Part shown: in pieces, positions 6,813-12,143 of the stretch | Layout: each line of letters opens with the position of its first letter | How positions within the stretch are numbered: position 1 is the stretch's first letter | DNA from: a virus | Virus record (IMG/VR): IMGVR_UViG_3300043568_000922 | Span: 1 to 39,415 of that record | DNA: 39,415 nucleotides | Reading direction: 5' to 3' (one strand) | Notes under the pieces: model-generated | Seen by the model: only the letters and a program-made list of their open reading frames with translations | Database searches by the model: none | What the model was told of the DNA's origin: nothing | Position numbers and translations under genes: made by a program

Positions 6813-7740
6813 TTATAAAGCCTGTCGCTATAACAGTTACTAAAATACCATCCTCAAGATCTTCATCTAAGACTGTTCCAAATATAATGTCAGCGTCTTC
6901 ATGGGCTTTTTCAGAAACAAGTGATGCGATCTTATTAACTTCTTGCATTTTAATTTGTCCAGATGATGCAATTGAAATCAAAACTCCAGTTGCACCATTA
7001 AGATTTACGTCTAAAATTGGACTGGTTATTGCTTCATTACCTGCAATCTCTGCACGATCCTCGCCATCTGCATACCCAATCCCCATAAAGGCTGCTCCAG
7101 CATTTTTCATAACTCTTTTTATATCTGCAAAGTCAATGTTGATTTGACCAGGGGTTGTAATTAAATCTGACACTCCTGCTACAGCTTTTAATAAAACATT
7201 GTCAGCTTCTTTAAAGGCTTCTTCCATAGAAATATCTGGATCAAGCATAGAAATGAGATTTTCATTTGGAATAACAATTAGTGTGTCAACTTCCTTACTA
7301 AAATTATTAATTCCCTCTAAGGCATTATTCATACGCTTCTTGCCCTCAAACCCAAATGGGGTAGTTACAACGCCTACAGTAAGGGCTCCAGCCTTTTTAG
7401 CACAGTTGGCAACAATAGGTGCAGACCCAGTTCCAGTTCCGCCACCCATTCCAGCAGTAACAAAAACAACATCTGCTCCTGTAACAACTTCAGAAATTTC
7501 ATTTATGCTATCTTTTGCTGAAAGTCTTCCAATATTTGGATCTGCTCCAGCACCAAGACCACCAGTTCTATCTCTTCCAATATCAATTTTAACATCTGCC
7601 AAACTTGGCATTAATGCTTGAACGTCAGTATTGACTGCAATGAATTCAACTCCAGATAGTCCAGACAAGATCATGCTATCTACAGCGTTTATTCCACCGC
7701 CACCACAACCAACTACTTTTATATCTATTAAAGAACTCAC
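6805..7740 (-). CDS. ftsZ-like: FtsZ homologue, GTPase core only
   Basis: The 311-aa protein is a bona fide bacterial-type FtsZ, not a distant phage tubulin. It has the nucleotide loop GCGGGGINAV (11-20), FIAVNTD (33-39), the tubulin signature GGGTGTG (99-105), RMNNALEGI near the ribose/base pocket, and the T7 synergy loop NIDFADIK (201-208) with D203 and D206. GTP binding and polymerisation-coupled hydrolysis therefore look intact. It stops immediately after VTVIATGF, where the cellular core ends. The disordered linker and the conserved C-terminal peptide that binds FtsA, SepF, ZipA or FtsW are absent. The start is GTG at 7740, six bases after a TATAAT box. It may co-polymerise with host FtsZ and disturb division, or serve a phage-specific filament; both ideas are inference. 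Confidence 0.92.
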   Translation of the reverse strand: MSSLIDIKVVGCGGGGINAVDSMILSGLSGVEFIAVNTDVQALMPSLADVKIDIGRDRTGGLGAGADPNIGRLSAKDSINEISEVVTGADVVFVTAGMGGGTGTGSAPIVANCAKKAGALTVGVVTTPFGFEGKKRMNNALEGINNFSKEVDTLIVIPNENLISMLDPDISMEEAFKEADNVLLKAVAGVSDLITTPGQINIDFADIKRVMKNAGAAFMGIGYADGEDRAEIAGNEAITSPILDVNLNGATGVLISIASSGQIKMQEVNKIASLVSEKAHEDADIIFGTVLDEDLEDGILVTVIATGFINE

Positions 7741-7746
7741 TATTCA

Positions 7747-7752
7747 ATTATA
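7747..7752 (-). promoter_or_regulatory. -10 box for a leaderless ftsZ-like transcript
   Basis: On the minus strand, TATAAT is followed by six bases and then the GTG start of the FtsZ homologue. Initiation seven bases after the -10 would begin the mRNA on the start codon itself. An AAGG overlaps this region but sits about 12 bases from the start, too far for a good Shine-Dalgarno. No clear -35 is seen. Confidence 0.45.
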
Positions 7753-7761
7753 CCTTAAAGA

Positions 7762-7905
7762 CTATCCAATTTCTTTTCTTAAATCTGCCCACATGTCTCT
7801 AGTTTCTTCTATTTTCATGATCGCATCTAATACTGTCATTTCCATAAGTTCATCTACATCCATGCCAATTTTTTCTGCAAACCTAATCATCTTTGTTAAA
7901 AACAT
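7762..7905 (-). CDS. Small protein of unknown function (47 aa)
   Basis: This short gene was recovered from its TGATG junction: its ATG (7905-7903) shares one base with the stop of the preceding 73-aa gene, a strong sign of coupled translation. The protein is acidic and helical, beginning MFLTKMIRFAEKIGMDVDEL, with no cysteines and no recognisable domain. It ends ten bases before the -10 box of the FtsZ-like gene. It is the last member of a chain of tiny coupled genes. Confidence 0.6.
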   Translation of the reverse strand: MFLTKMIRFAEKIGMDVDELMEMTVLDAIMKIEETRDMWADLRKEIG

Positions 7906-8126
7906 CAACTAAAACTATCCATTCCAATATATAAAGATTCTGCAAAAGAAGCATTCTCTACTGCAAGATCAACTATGTGTGACTTTTTACTCTTGTCTCC
8001 AAGCTGCCTACTAAGCAAGTAAGAGGCTAGTGCGTGTGAATACTTAGAAACAAATTCATCCACAGTATACATTTTGCTTTCATAGACAATCGTTCTATCA
8101 TCTTTTTTTATTTCTTTATTTTTCAT
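7905..8126 (-). CDS. Hypothetical phage protein (73 aa)
   Basis: The product is a 73-aa soluble protein with a basic, charged N-terminus (MKNKEIKKDDR) and a central helical stretch rich in Ala, Leu and Ser (SHALASYLLSRQLG). There are no transmembrane segments, cysteines or known motifs. It overlaps the upstream 65-aa gene by 11 bases and the downstream 47-aa gene by one, so it belongs to a tight operon of small unknown genes. No function can be proposed from sequence. Confidence 0.55.
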   Translation of the reverse strand: MKNKEIKKDDRTIVYESKMYTVDEFVSKYSHALASYLLSRQLGDKSKKSHIVDLAVENASFAESLYIGMDSFS

Positions 8127-8313
8127 TTAACATTGTCCTAACTATTTCAAGAGCCATAGAAATTCCATGTACTGGAAGACCAGCATTAGCTCGTTCATCT
8201 CTAACATATTCTATTTTACTTTGCAAGGAAAGCAAAGTGTTACTTTTAATAAAACTATTGATTGACTCTAACTCTCTTACACGATCTTTATAATAATAAA
8301 CATCATCACACAT
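8116..8313 (-). CDS. Hypothetical phage protein (65 aa)
   Basis: The product is a 65-aa, mostly helical protein (YYYKDRVRELESINSFIKSN near the N-terminus) with alternating charges suggesting a short coiled coil. No domain is recognised. Its ATG at 8313 shares one base with the stop codon of the preceding gene, and its end overlaps the next gene by 11 bases. Confidence 0.55.
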   Translation of the reverse strand: MCDDVYYYKDRVRELESINSFIKSNTLLSLQSKIEYVRDERANAGLPVHGISMALEIVRTMLNEK

Positions 8314-8555
8314 TAAATTAAATCTTCTGTTAGTCGCTCAAACTGTGGCAAGGTTTCTAAGTTATCAAAAATACCCATTTGGTTGTGTGGCTCAGCAAGA
8401 TCACTTTCATCTTCATAGTCGTCCCATACTGCTGTATACATATCTGCATAGTCATATAAGGGCTTTTCAACCTTGTGTAATATACTTAACATTTTATTTG
8501 CAAACCATCGAACTATTGGTCCAGCATCTTTTTCATGATATAATTCAAATTCCAT
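8313..8555 (-). CDS. Hypothetical phage protein (80 aa)
   Basis: A longer reading from 8588 exists, but the start is better placed at ATG 8555. That codon begins right after the stop of the preceding gene (8557) and has AAGGGAG about ten bases upstream. The product begins MEFELYHEKDAGPIVRWFAN and ends with a very acidic stretch, WDDYEDESDLAE. Its high aromatic and acidic content is typical of small phage accessory proteins. No known family is recognised. Confidence 0.55.
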   Translation of the reverse strand: MEFELYHEKDAGPIVRWFANKMLSILHKVEKPLYDYADMYTAVWDDYEDESDLAEPHNQMGIFDNLETLPQFERLTEDLI

Positions 8556-8556
8556 T

Positions 8557-8838
8557 TTAAACTGCTCCCTTAATTTCTTTAACAACATCGTTTAAAGAAG
8601 TCTTTGTTAAAAACATCTTAAACTTATCAAAGATACTAGGACTAATAATATCATAGTGTAAAATTACTTTTGGACTAGCGTATCCCATAGGGCAGCCAGG
8701 ACTGACTTCAGCAACTGGCTCACCAACAACCATTGGATTTGACTTTATAACTTTAATAGCCATGTCTGCTGCAAGTGCAAGGTCTGTATCTTTTTCAATA
8801 TAGTTTGAATACTCTCTTTTGCTTATTCTAACTTTCAT
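8557..8838 (-). CDS. Hypothetical phage protein (93 aa)
   Basis: The product is a 93-aa protein with a basic start (MKVRISKREYSNYIEK), an Ala-rich helix (about 19-32) and a Pro/Gly-rich middle containing one cysteine (SPGCPMGYASP). No recognised fold is visible. Its ATG overlaps the stop of the preceding 59-aa gene by four bases (ATGA), indicating coupled translation within the small-gene operon. Confidence 0.55.
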   Translation of the reverse strand: MKVRISKREYSNYIEKDTDLALAADMAIKVIKSNPMVVGEPVAEVSPGCPMGYASPKVILHYDIISPSIFDKFKMFLTKTSLNDVVKEIKGAV

Positions 8839-9014
8839 CTATAATTCCTACTTTTTCCGTCTGATCTAATAGAACTAACTCTTTGTTTTAAATACTCATC
8901 TTCGTGCTGTAAGTATAGGTGTACAAATAGTTTTTCATATTCTTTATCATCAAGAGTTCCATTTTCTTCTTGATATTCTTTTAACATTTCTTTAATCTTT
9001 GCAACCAACGACAT
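8835..9014 (-). CDS. Small charged protein (59 aa), unknown
   Basis: This gene was found from overlaps at both ends. Its ATG (9014) shares a base with the TAA of the upstream gene (TAATG), and its TGA overlaps the ATG of the downstream gene. The product begins MSLVAKIKEMLKEYQEENG and is highly charged and probably all-helical, with EDEYLKQRVSSIRSDGK near the end. It shows no domain, cysteine pair or membrane segment. Conserved frame and junction spacing make it a likely real gene despite its size. Confidence 0.65.
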   Translation of the reverse strand: MSLVAKIKEMLKEYQEENGTLDDKEYEKLFVHLYLQHEDEYLKQRVSSIRSDGKSRNYR

Positions 9015-9280
9015 TAGAACTCCAGAGGTAATACTATGACTGGAGTAAGTTCACCCATCCAAGCACCAAGACAGTTATAAGAGATATATTCTACTGCCTC
9101 TTCATACTCCATACCATCTCTGTCCATCAAAACATCTACCATTTTTTGCCAAGAGTATGTTGCAAGAGTTGGCTGACCACATCTTAAGGACAGTCCTATA
9201 AATGCTTCTTCAAAACCATCCATTACCATAACTTCTTCATCTATATAGGAAAGTGCTTCTTCAAGTTCTTCTTTATTCAT
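9014..9280 (-). CDS. Conserved-type phage protein of unknown function (88 aa)
   Basis: The start is set at ATG 9280 because it forms a TAATG overlap with the newly found zinc-protein gene; a start six codons earlier would lie inside that gene. The product begins MNKEELEEALSYIDEEVMVM. It carries a DGFEEAFIG motif and a DRDGMEYEEAVEYISYN motif (about 54-70). Proteins with this arrangement are widespread in phages, but their function is not known to me. It is acidic and without membrane segments. Confidence 0.65.
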   Translation of the reverse strand: MNKEELEEALSYIDEEVMVMDGFEEAFIGLSLRCGQPTLATYSWQKMVDVLMDRDGMEYEEAVEYISYNCLGAWMGELTPVIVLPLEF

Positions 9281-9432
9281 TACCATCCACCAATGCATTC
9301 TTTGGAGTGAGTATGGATCCAGAAGTTTCCTTCCATGTGTTTCTTGGTAGGAGCATATAGCTCAGTGCCACATGCACCGCATTCAAAAGACCATTCTTCT
9401 GAAAATAAGTCATACTGAAATCCTTTAGTCAT
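9280..9432 (-). CDS. Small Cys/His zinc-finger-like protein (50 aa)
   Basis: This gene is recovered from the reading frame and a TAATG junction with the next gene. The product begins MTKGFQYDLFSEEWSFECG. It carries CGAC (C18, C21) and a distal HTHSKEC (H40, H42, C46), a plausible zinc-binding set of the type C-x2-C...H-x5-C or H-x3-C. Its start overlaps the end of the preceding 89-aa gene by 8 bases. Such tiny zinc proteins are frequent in phage early regions and may bind nucleic acid or host proteins; the target is unknown. Confidence 0.6.
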   Translation of the reverse strand: MTKGFQYDLFSEEWSFECGACGTELYAPTKKHMEGNFWIHTHSKECIGGW

Positions 9433-9694
9433 CGTAAATTACATATCGTATGCTAGACAAATCATTGTTATCAAGCATTTTTTGTTCTTGTATCTTAGTT
9501 CTTGCAGCATCTTCTGCATCTTCTCTTGAAGAAAACTTAACATTTTTTAATCCACAAACAACTTTTTCCCATTCATTAACAGAAATTCTTCTTTGCACAG
9601 AAGCTTTCCAGAATGTTCTATTCTTGTTTAAACTTATTACTGCACGATATTGATGTTCATTTACATTCATTAAATCTTTTTTAATTCCAAACAC
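9425..9694 (-). CDS. Hypothetical protein (89 aa), GTG start
   Basis: The reading frame is open further upstream, but that part overlaps the FmdB-like gene in another frame and is not credible. A GTG at 9694 lies two bases after the FmdB stop and five bases after a perfect AGGAGG, which decides the start. The product has a beta-rich front (HQYRAVISLNKNRTFWKAS) and a helical region with SREDAEDAARTKIQEQK. It ends SSIRYVIYDD. No recognised domain is visible. Confidence 0.6.
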   Translation of the reverse strand: MFGIKKDLMNVNEHQYRAVISLNKNRTFWKASVQRRISVNEWEKVVCGLKNVKFSSREDAEDAARTKIQEQKMLDNNDLSSIRYVIYDD

Positions 9695-9695
9695 T

Positions 9696-9869
9696 TTATC
9701 CTCCTGTACTATAAAAGCCTTTTCCTTTAAAGGCAATTCCTCCAACACTAAAAACTCTTTTAATGTTGCTACCACAATCTGGACAATTTTCTGGATCAGG
9801 ATCATTCATACCCTTGACCAACTCTTTATTGTCCTCGCACTTTTCACATGCATATAAATATACTGGCAT
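9696..9869 (-). CDS. FmdB-like putative regulatory zinc ribbon (57 aa)
   Basis: This gene is hidden in another frame of a longer open frame. The product begins MPVYLYACEKCEDNKELVKG. It has CxxC (C8, C11) and a second CPDC (C29, C32), and ends FKGKGFYSTGG. The pattern MPxYxYxCxxC...CPxCG...F-K-G-x-GFY-x-T is the FmdB/CxxC zinc-ribbon family, common in actinobacteria and their phages and thought to be regulatory. The ATG begins six bases after a -10 box of a strong promoter, so the mRNA should be leaderless. The AGGAGG in its last codons serves the next gene. Confidence 0.8.
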   Translation of the reverse strand: MPVYLYACEKCEDNKELVKGMNDPDPENCPDCGSNIKRVFSVGGIAFKGKGFYSTGG

Positions 9870-9875
9870 TAATAT

Positions 9876-9904
9876 ACTCTACCAAACTTTTTGTATTTTG
9901 TCAA
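9876..9904 (-). promoter_or_regulatory. Sigma-70-type promoter for the FmdB-like gene
   Basis: On the minus strand, TTGACA (9904-9899), a 17-base spacer and TAGAGT (9881-9876) are followed by six bases and the ATG at 9869. The predicted start of transcription coincides with the start codon, so translation is probably leaderless. It lies directly after the terminator of the SSB transcript, separating two transcription units. Confidence 0.75.
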
Positions 9905-9910
9905 GATGAA

Positions 9911-9933
9911 ATGCCCCCCTTTCGGGGGGACAT
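9911..9933 (-). terminator. Terminator after the SSB gene
   Basis: A 6-bp G:C stem (CCCCCC / GGGGGG) with loop TTTC is extended by ATG/CAT pairing across a single bulged A. On the minus strand it is followed by a weak T-run (CATTTCATCTT). It sits five bases past the SSB stop and immediately before the next promoter, the classic position of a terminator. Confidence 0.65.
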
Positions 9934-9937
9934 CCAA

Positions 9938-10348
9938 CTAAGCCCAGGGATCAGGCTCTTCTGCTCCAACTGAAACTGTTGAGTTTGAAACATTGCTAGT
10001 CTTATTAAATGTTCCAGACTTAATTGATAGTGATGGACCAACATCAGTTGCATCAATTTCAAAGGCATTGCCCTTAGTTCCATCTTTTCTATCAAACTCA
10101 CGATACTTTAATTTACCATGAACGATTACCTTATTTCCTTTTGAAAGATTTGATGAGACATTTTCTGCCAGAGTTCTCCAACATACAACATCATAAAATG
10201 CCGTGTCTCCATCTTTCCAAGTTCCATCAGAATCTTGGAATCTTTCTGTACTTGCAAGACGAAGCTTTGCAAGAACTTTACCTGAGCCAAGATCCTTCTT
10301 TTCTGGATCTTTAACCAGGTTTCCTATTACCGTAATTGTTGTAGCCAT
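9938..10348 (-). CDS. ssb: Single-stranded DNA-binding protein (SSB, OB fold)
   Basis: The 136-aa protein has the SSB N-terminus MATTITVIGNLVKDPEKK, then VLAKLRLASTERF, a DTAFYDVVCWRTLAENV segment and GNKVIVHGKLKYREFDRKDG, all hallmarks of bacterial-type SSB OB folds. The C-terminus, EEPDPWA, is a shortened, acidic variant of the DDDIPF tip that recruits partner proteins, so host protein contacts may be altered. It has its own promoter (TTGACC-17-TATAAT) and an AAGGAG site before the ATG. It is far from the main replication block, where a second, gp32-like ssDNA-binding protein is encoded. Confidence 0.92.
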   Translation of the reverse strand: MATTITVIGNLVKDPEKKDLGSGKVLAKLRLASTERFQDSDGTWKDGDTAFYDVVCWRTLAENVSSNLSKGNKVIVHGKLKYREFDRKDGTKGNAFEIDATDVGPSLSIKSGTFNKTSNVSNSTVSVGAEEPDPWA

Positions 10349-10357
10349 TTTTACTCC

Positions 10358-10612
10358 TTATAGCTGTCTTTCATCATTATACTTGATATCTAGAATTGGG
10401 TCAAGTGAGACATTCGCACCTAACGACTCTAAGATATTTTTTACTTTCGTCATATACTGTATACAACGAAGCCTTTCATTATCATTTAAATGCCTCCAAT
10501 GACTTTCATAAAATTGGATAGCAAGGAAATGATCATAGTCTGCAATAGTTATTTGAAAATCTTTTGGTGGCTTAACAGATCTAACAGCATGTCTCATCTT
10601 ATCTGTATACAT
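10358..10612 (-). CDS. Hypothetical phage protein (84 aa)
   Basis: The ATG overlaps the stop codon of the WhiB-like gene (TAATG), so translation is coupled. The 84-aa product is soluble and basic at the front (MYTDKMRHAVRSVKPPKDFQ). A helical middle (HLNDNERLRCIQYMTKVKNI) follows, and the C-terminal part reads SLDPILDIKYNDERQL. No catalytic motif is visible. Its last codons contain the promoter of the SSB gene. Co-expression with WhiB suggests an early or regulatory function, but nothing more can be said. Confidence 0.6.
   Translation of the reverse strand: MYTDKMRHAVRSVKPPKDFQITIADYDHFLAIQFYESHWRHLNDNERLRCIQYMTKVKNILESLGANVSLDPILDIKYNDERQL
10376..10404 (-). promoter_or_regulatory. Promoter for the SSB gene
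   Basis: On the minus strand, TTGACC (10404-10399) and TATAAT (10381-10376) are separated by exactly 17 bases. The expected start near 10369 leaves a leader of about 20 bases that contains AAGGAG before the SSB ATG at 10348. Confidence 0.7.
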
Positions 10613-10893
10613 TACTTAGCCTCCATTGTTATTCCAGACCAAATACTAAACCAGTCAGTCTTTTCTTTATGACTATTAAATTCTTTAGATATTTTTCCGC
10701 CCTCCAAATAAACGCCACCCCAAACACCCCACTCAGCATTGCTAACTCCGTATGCTAAGCACTGTCTTTGTGCTGGACACTTTATACACAAAAGATCTAC
10801 TTTTTTGGAAACTTCTGGATTTTCTTCATATTGATCAAAGAAAAGATTTGTATCCATATTAAGGCATAAAGCTTTTTCATCGAACTTGTACAT
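10612..10893 (-). CDS. whiB-like: WhiB-family Fe-S transcription regulator
   Basis: The 93-aa protein carries the four-cysteine iron-sulfur motif C10, C36, C39 and C45 (C-x25-C-x2-C-x5-C). Next comes the beta-turn signature WGVWGGVYL (55-63), which contacts the sigma factor in WhiB proteins. The basic C-terminal DNA-binding tail is modest (KISKEFNSHKEK). WhiB proteins occur only in Actinobacteria and their phages, so this is strong evidence for an actinobacterial host. In known phages such proteins interfere with host WhiB2 or block superinfection; whether that applies here is not known. AAGGAAGGGCG precedes the ATG, and the gene overlaps the upstream one by 17 bases. Confidence 0.93.
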   Translation of the reverse strand: MYKFDEKALCLNMDTNLFFDQYEENPEVSKKVDLLCIKCPAQRQCLAYGVSNAEWGVWGGVYLEGGKISKEFNSHKEKTDWFSIWSGITMEAK

Positions 10894-11107
10894 CGCCCTT
10901 CCTTAATATAGAGTCTGGGATGTCCCATACTCCACCAGTATTTTCAAACACAACTTTCTTGTGCCAAGTAGAATCAATAAAAGCTGCATTCTTTTTTAGA
11001 CTAGCTTGTTCATCTTTTTCAAGAAAGACAACGTTCCAGCCATCCCATGTTAAATATGGGTTACTACTTACAATTGATTCCATTTTATTTAAATCAGATA
11101 CTTTCAT
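10877..11107 (-). CDS. Hypothetical phage protein (76 aa)
   Basis: The product is a 76-aa soluble protein beginning MKVSDLNKMESIVSSNPYLT, with a Trp-rich middle (LTWDGWNVVFLEKDE). A beta-like C-terminal part reads KKVVFENTGGVWDIPDSIL. No cysteines and no known domain are seen. It overlaps the membrane-protein gene upstream by 14 bases and WhiB downstream by 17 bases, so it is cotranscribed with both. A role alongside WhiB is possible only by position. Confidence 0.55.
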   Translation of the reverse strand: MKVSDLNKMESIVSSNPYLTWDGWNVVFLEKDEQASLKKNAAFIDSTWHKKVVFENTGGVWDIPDSILRKGDVQVR

Positions 11108-11357
11108 TCATAGATCTTTCTGTACTAATAATTACTGTTAAAATTGTAACAATAAATTGGAATATAAACATTAAAATAAATCCTATTTGATCTGTAGCAA
11201 TACCATACCACAAAGTAACTACTTGATAAACTATCCAACATACAACCATAGCAGCTATCTTTGCTACACTTGTTTTTAGAGTTACTGCTAAAAGCATTGA
11301 CAGATAGAATAGACTATACGATGCAAAAATTATTAAAGACCATGCTGTTAAACTCAT
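11094..11357 (-). CDS. Three-segment small membrane protein (87 aa)
   Basis: The 87-aa protein is almost entirely hydrophobic, with three probable membrane helices (about residues 5-25, 31-52 and 57-77). A short polar C-terminal tail, STERSMNESI, follows. No charged or catalytic residues lie inside the helices apart from one Lys near 28. It sits between a SLOG-like gene and the WhiB operon, well away from the lysis cassette, so a holin role is less likely than membrane remodelling or exclusion. The function is unknown. Confidence 0.55.
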   Translation of the reverse strand: MSLTAWSLIIFASYSLFYLSMLLAVTLKTSVAKIAAMVVCWIVYQVVTLWYGIATDQIGFILMFIFQFIVTILTVIISTERSMNESI

Positions 11358-11708
11358 TTAATACCTAAATATTCCCATCTCAACATCTTCCTGATGTTCC
11401 ATGTATGTAGCAAACTTTGACAATGGCTCTTTTGGCAAACTAAAGTATGCATAGTATGTAACATGCTCTACATTTTGCTTTACCCATTGTTCATTTATTT
11501 TAGAAAAAGAAACCTTAAAACCTTTTTGCTTTAAATAGTTTTCTGCAGAGTTACAAAATGCTGCAGTAAAATTATTAATCTTATGTGGTCCAAGACTCCA
11601 CACTTGTATTTGATTATTTTCATTTGGAGTTGACAAAGCTACTGTCATTGCTCTCATAAATATTTCATAATCAGAGAACTCTTTTGTTCCCTCAACTACA
11701 ATAACCAT
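11358..11708 (-). CDS. SLOG/DUF2493-like nucleotide-binding protein
   Basis: The 116-aa protein starts MVIVVEGTKEFSDYEIFMRA, the same layout as DUF2493/YspA-like SLOG proteins: a first strand, a G-[ST]-[RK]-x-[FW]-x-D-[YW] loop and a helix. IQVWSLGPHKINNFTAAF then fits the second strand and loop. SLOG domains bind nucleotides or small-molecule ligands, and some take part in defence signalling. It is the first gene behind the best promoter of the window (TTGACA-17-TATAAT). An AAAAGGA site lies a few bases before the ATG. The family assignment is from motif resemblance only. Confidence 0.5.
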   Translation of the reverse strand: MVIVVEGTKEFSDYEIFMRAMTVALSTPNENNQIQVWSLGPHKINNFTAAFCNSAENYLKQKGFKVSFSKINEQWVKQNVEHVTYYAYFSLPKEPLSKFATYMEHQEDVEMGIFRY

Positions 11709-11733
11709 GGTAAATCCTTTTCTATTAAATACT

Positions 11734-11762
11734 ATTATACATTTTTATCTGACAAATGTCAA
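11734..11762 (-). promoter_or_regulatory. Perfect-consensus promoter with dyad over the -35
   Basis: On the minus strand, TTGACA (11762-11757) and TATAAT (11739-11734) have a 17-base spacer, a full sigma-70/SigA consensus. The -35 overlaps an inverted repeat, TGACA-TT-TGTCA (11761-11750), which could be a repressor operator. It should drive the SLOG-like, membrane, WhiB and following genes. The start of transcription is predicted near 11727. Confidence 0.85.
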
Positions 11763-11769
11763 CTTTAAA

Positions 11770-12132
11770 CTAGCTACTTATGGTATCAATTATTGAAAGA
11801 AGATTGTTTACTTCTTTTTCGGAAAGGTCAAAAACGTCTACTCTTTCAGCATTCTCATTAAGAATTCTTCCATCCTTGCCAATATTTGCTTTATATAGAA
11901 TATTGTCTATAACCCAGTATGCACTATTATCCTGAATGGCAACCCTTACAGTCCCCTCATCTAAAATTTTACATAGCTGACTTTTTCTAAAAAATCCTTT
12001 AAAAGAAATTAGTAGGTCGTCTTCTTTATTCTTTTGAATCAAAGAAAATATTGTAATAAATAGGTTTATTGCAAAAAAGTTTATACCAATCAAACATGCT
12101 GATATTCTTTGTAAGGGAGATAACTTTTGCAT
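11770..12132 (-). CDS. Membrane-anchored hypothetical protein (120 aa)
   Basis: The 120-aa protein has one hydrophobic segment near the N-terminus (about 10-32, CLIGINFFAINLFITIFSLI). A soluble, beta-rich domain follows: VRVAIQDNSAYWVIDNILYK, then a polar stretch and a C-terminal helix. It is probably a single-pass membrane protein facing the cytoplasm. AGGAGG sits four bases before the ATG, one of the strongest ribosome binding sites in the window. No known family is recognised. It ends just before the perfect-consensus promoter, so it closes the upstream transcription unit. Confidence 0.55.
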   Translation of the reverse strand: MQKLSPLQRISACLIGINFFAINLFITIFSLIQKNKEDDLLISFKGFFRKSQLCKILDEGTVRVAIQDNSAYWVIDNILYKANIGKDGRILNENAERVDVFDLSEKEVNNLLSIIDTISS

Positions 12133-12143
12133 ATAGCCTCCTA

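Noticed and set aside
9695-9805. N-terminal extension of the 89-aa gene up to 9805
   Set aside because: It reads the FmdB-like gene in another frame. The FmdB-like product has recognised cysteine pairs, and a GTG with perfect AGGAGG defines the later start.
9901-10101. Minus-strand 66-codon frame within the SSB gene
   Set aside because: It overlaps SSB and the terminator in a different frame, has no ribosome site, and the SSB frame is clearly the coding one.
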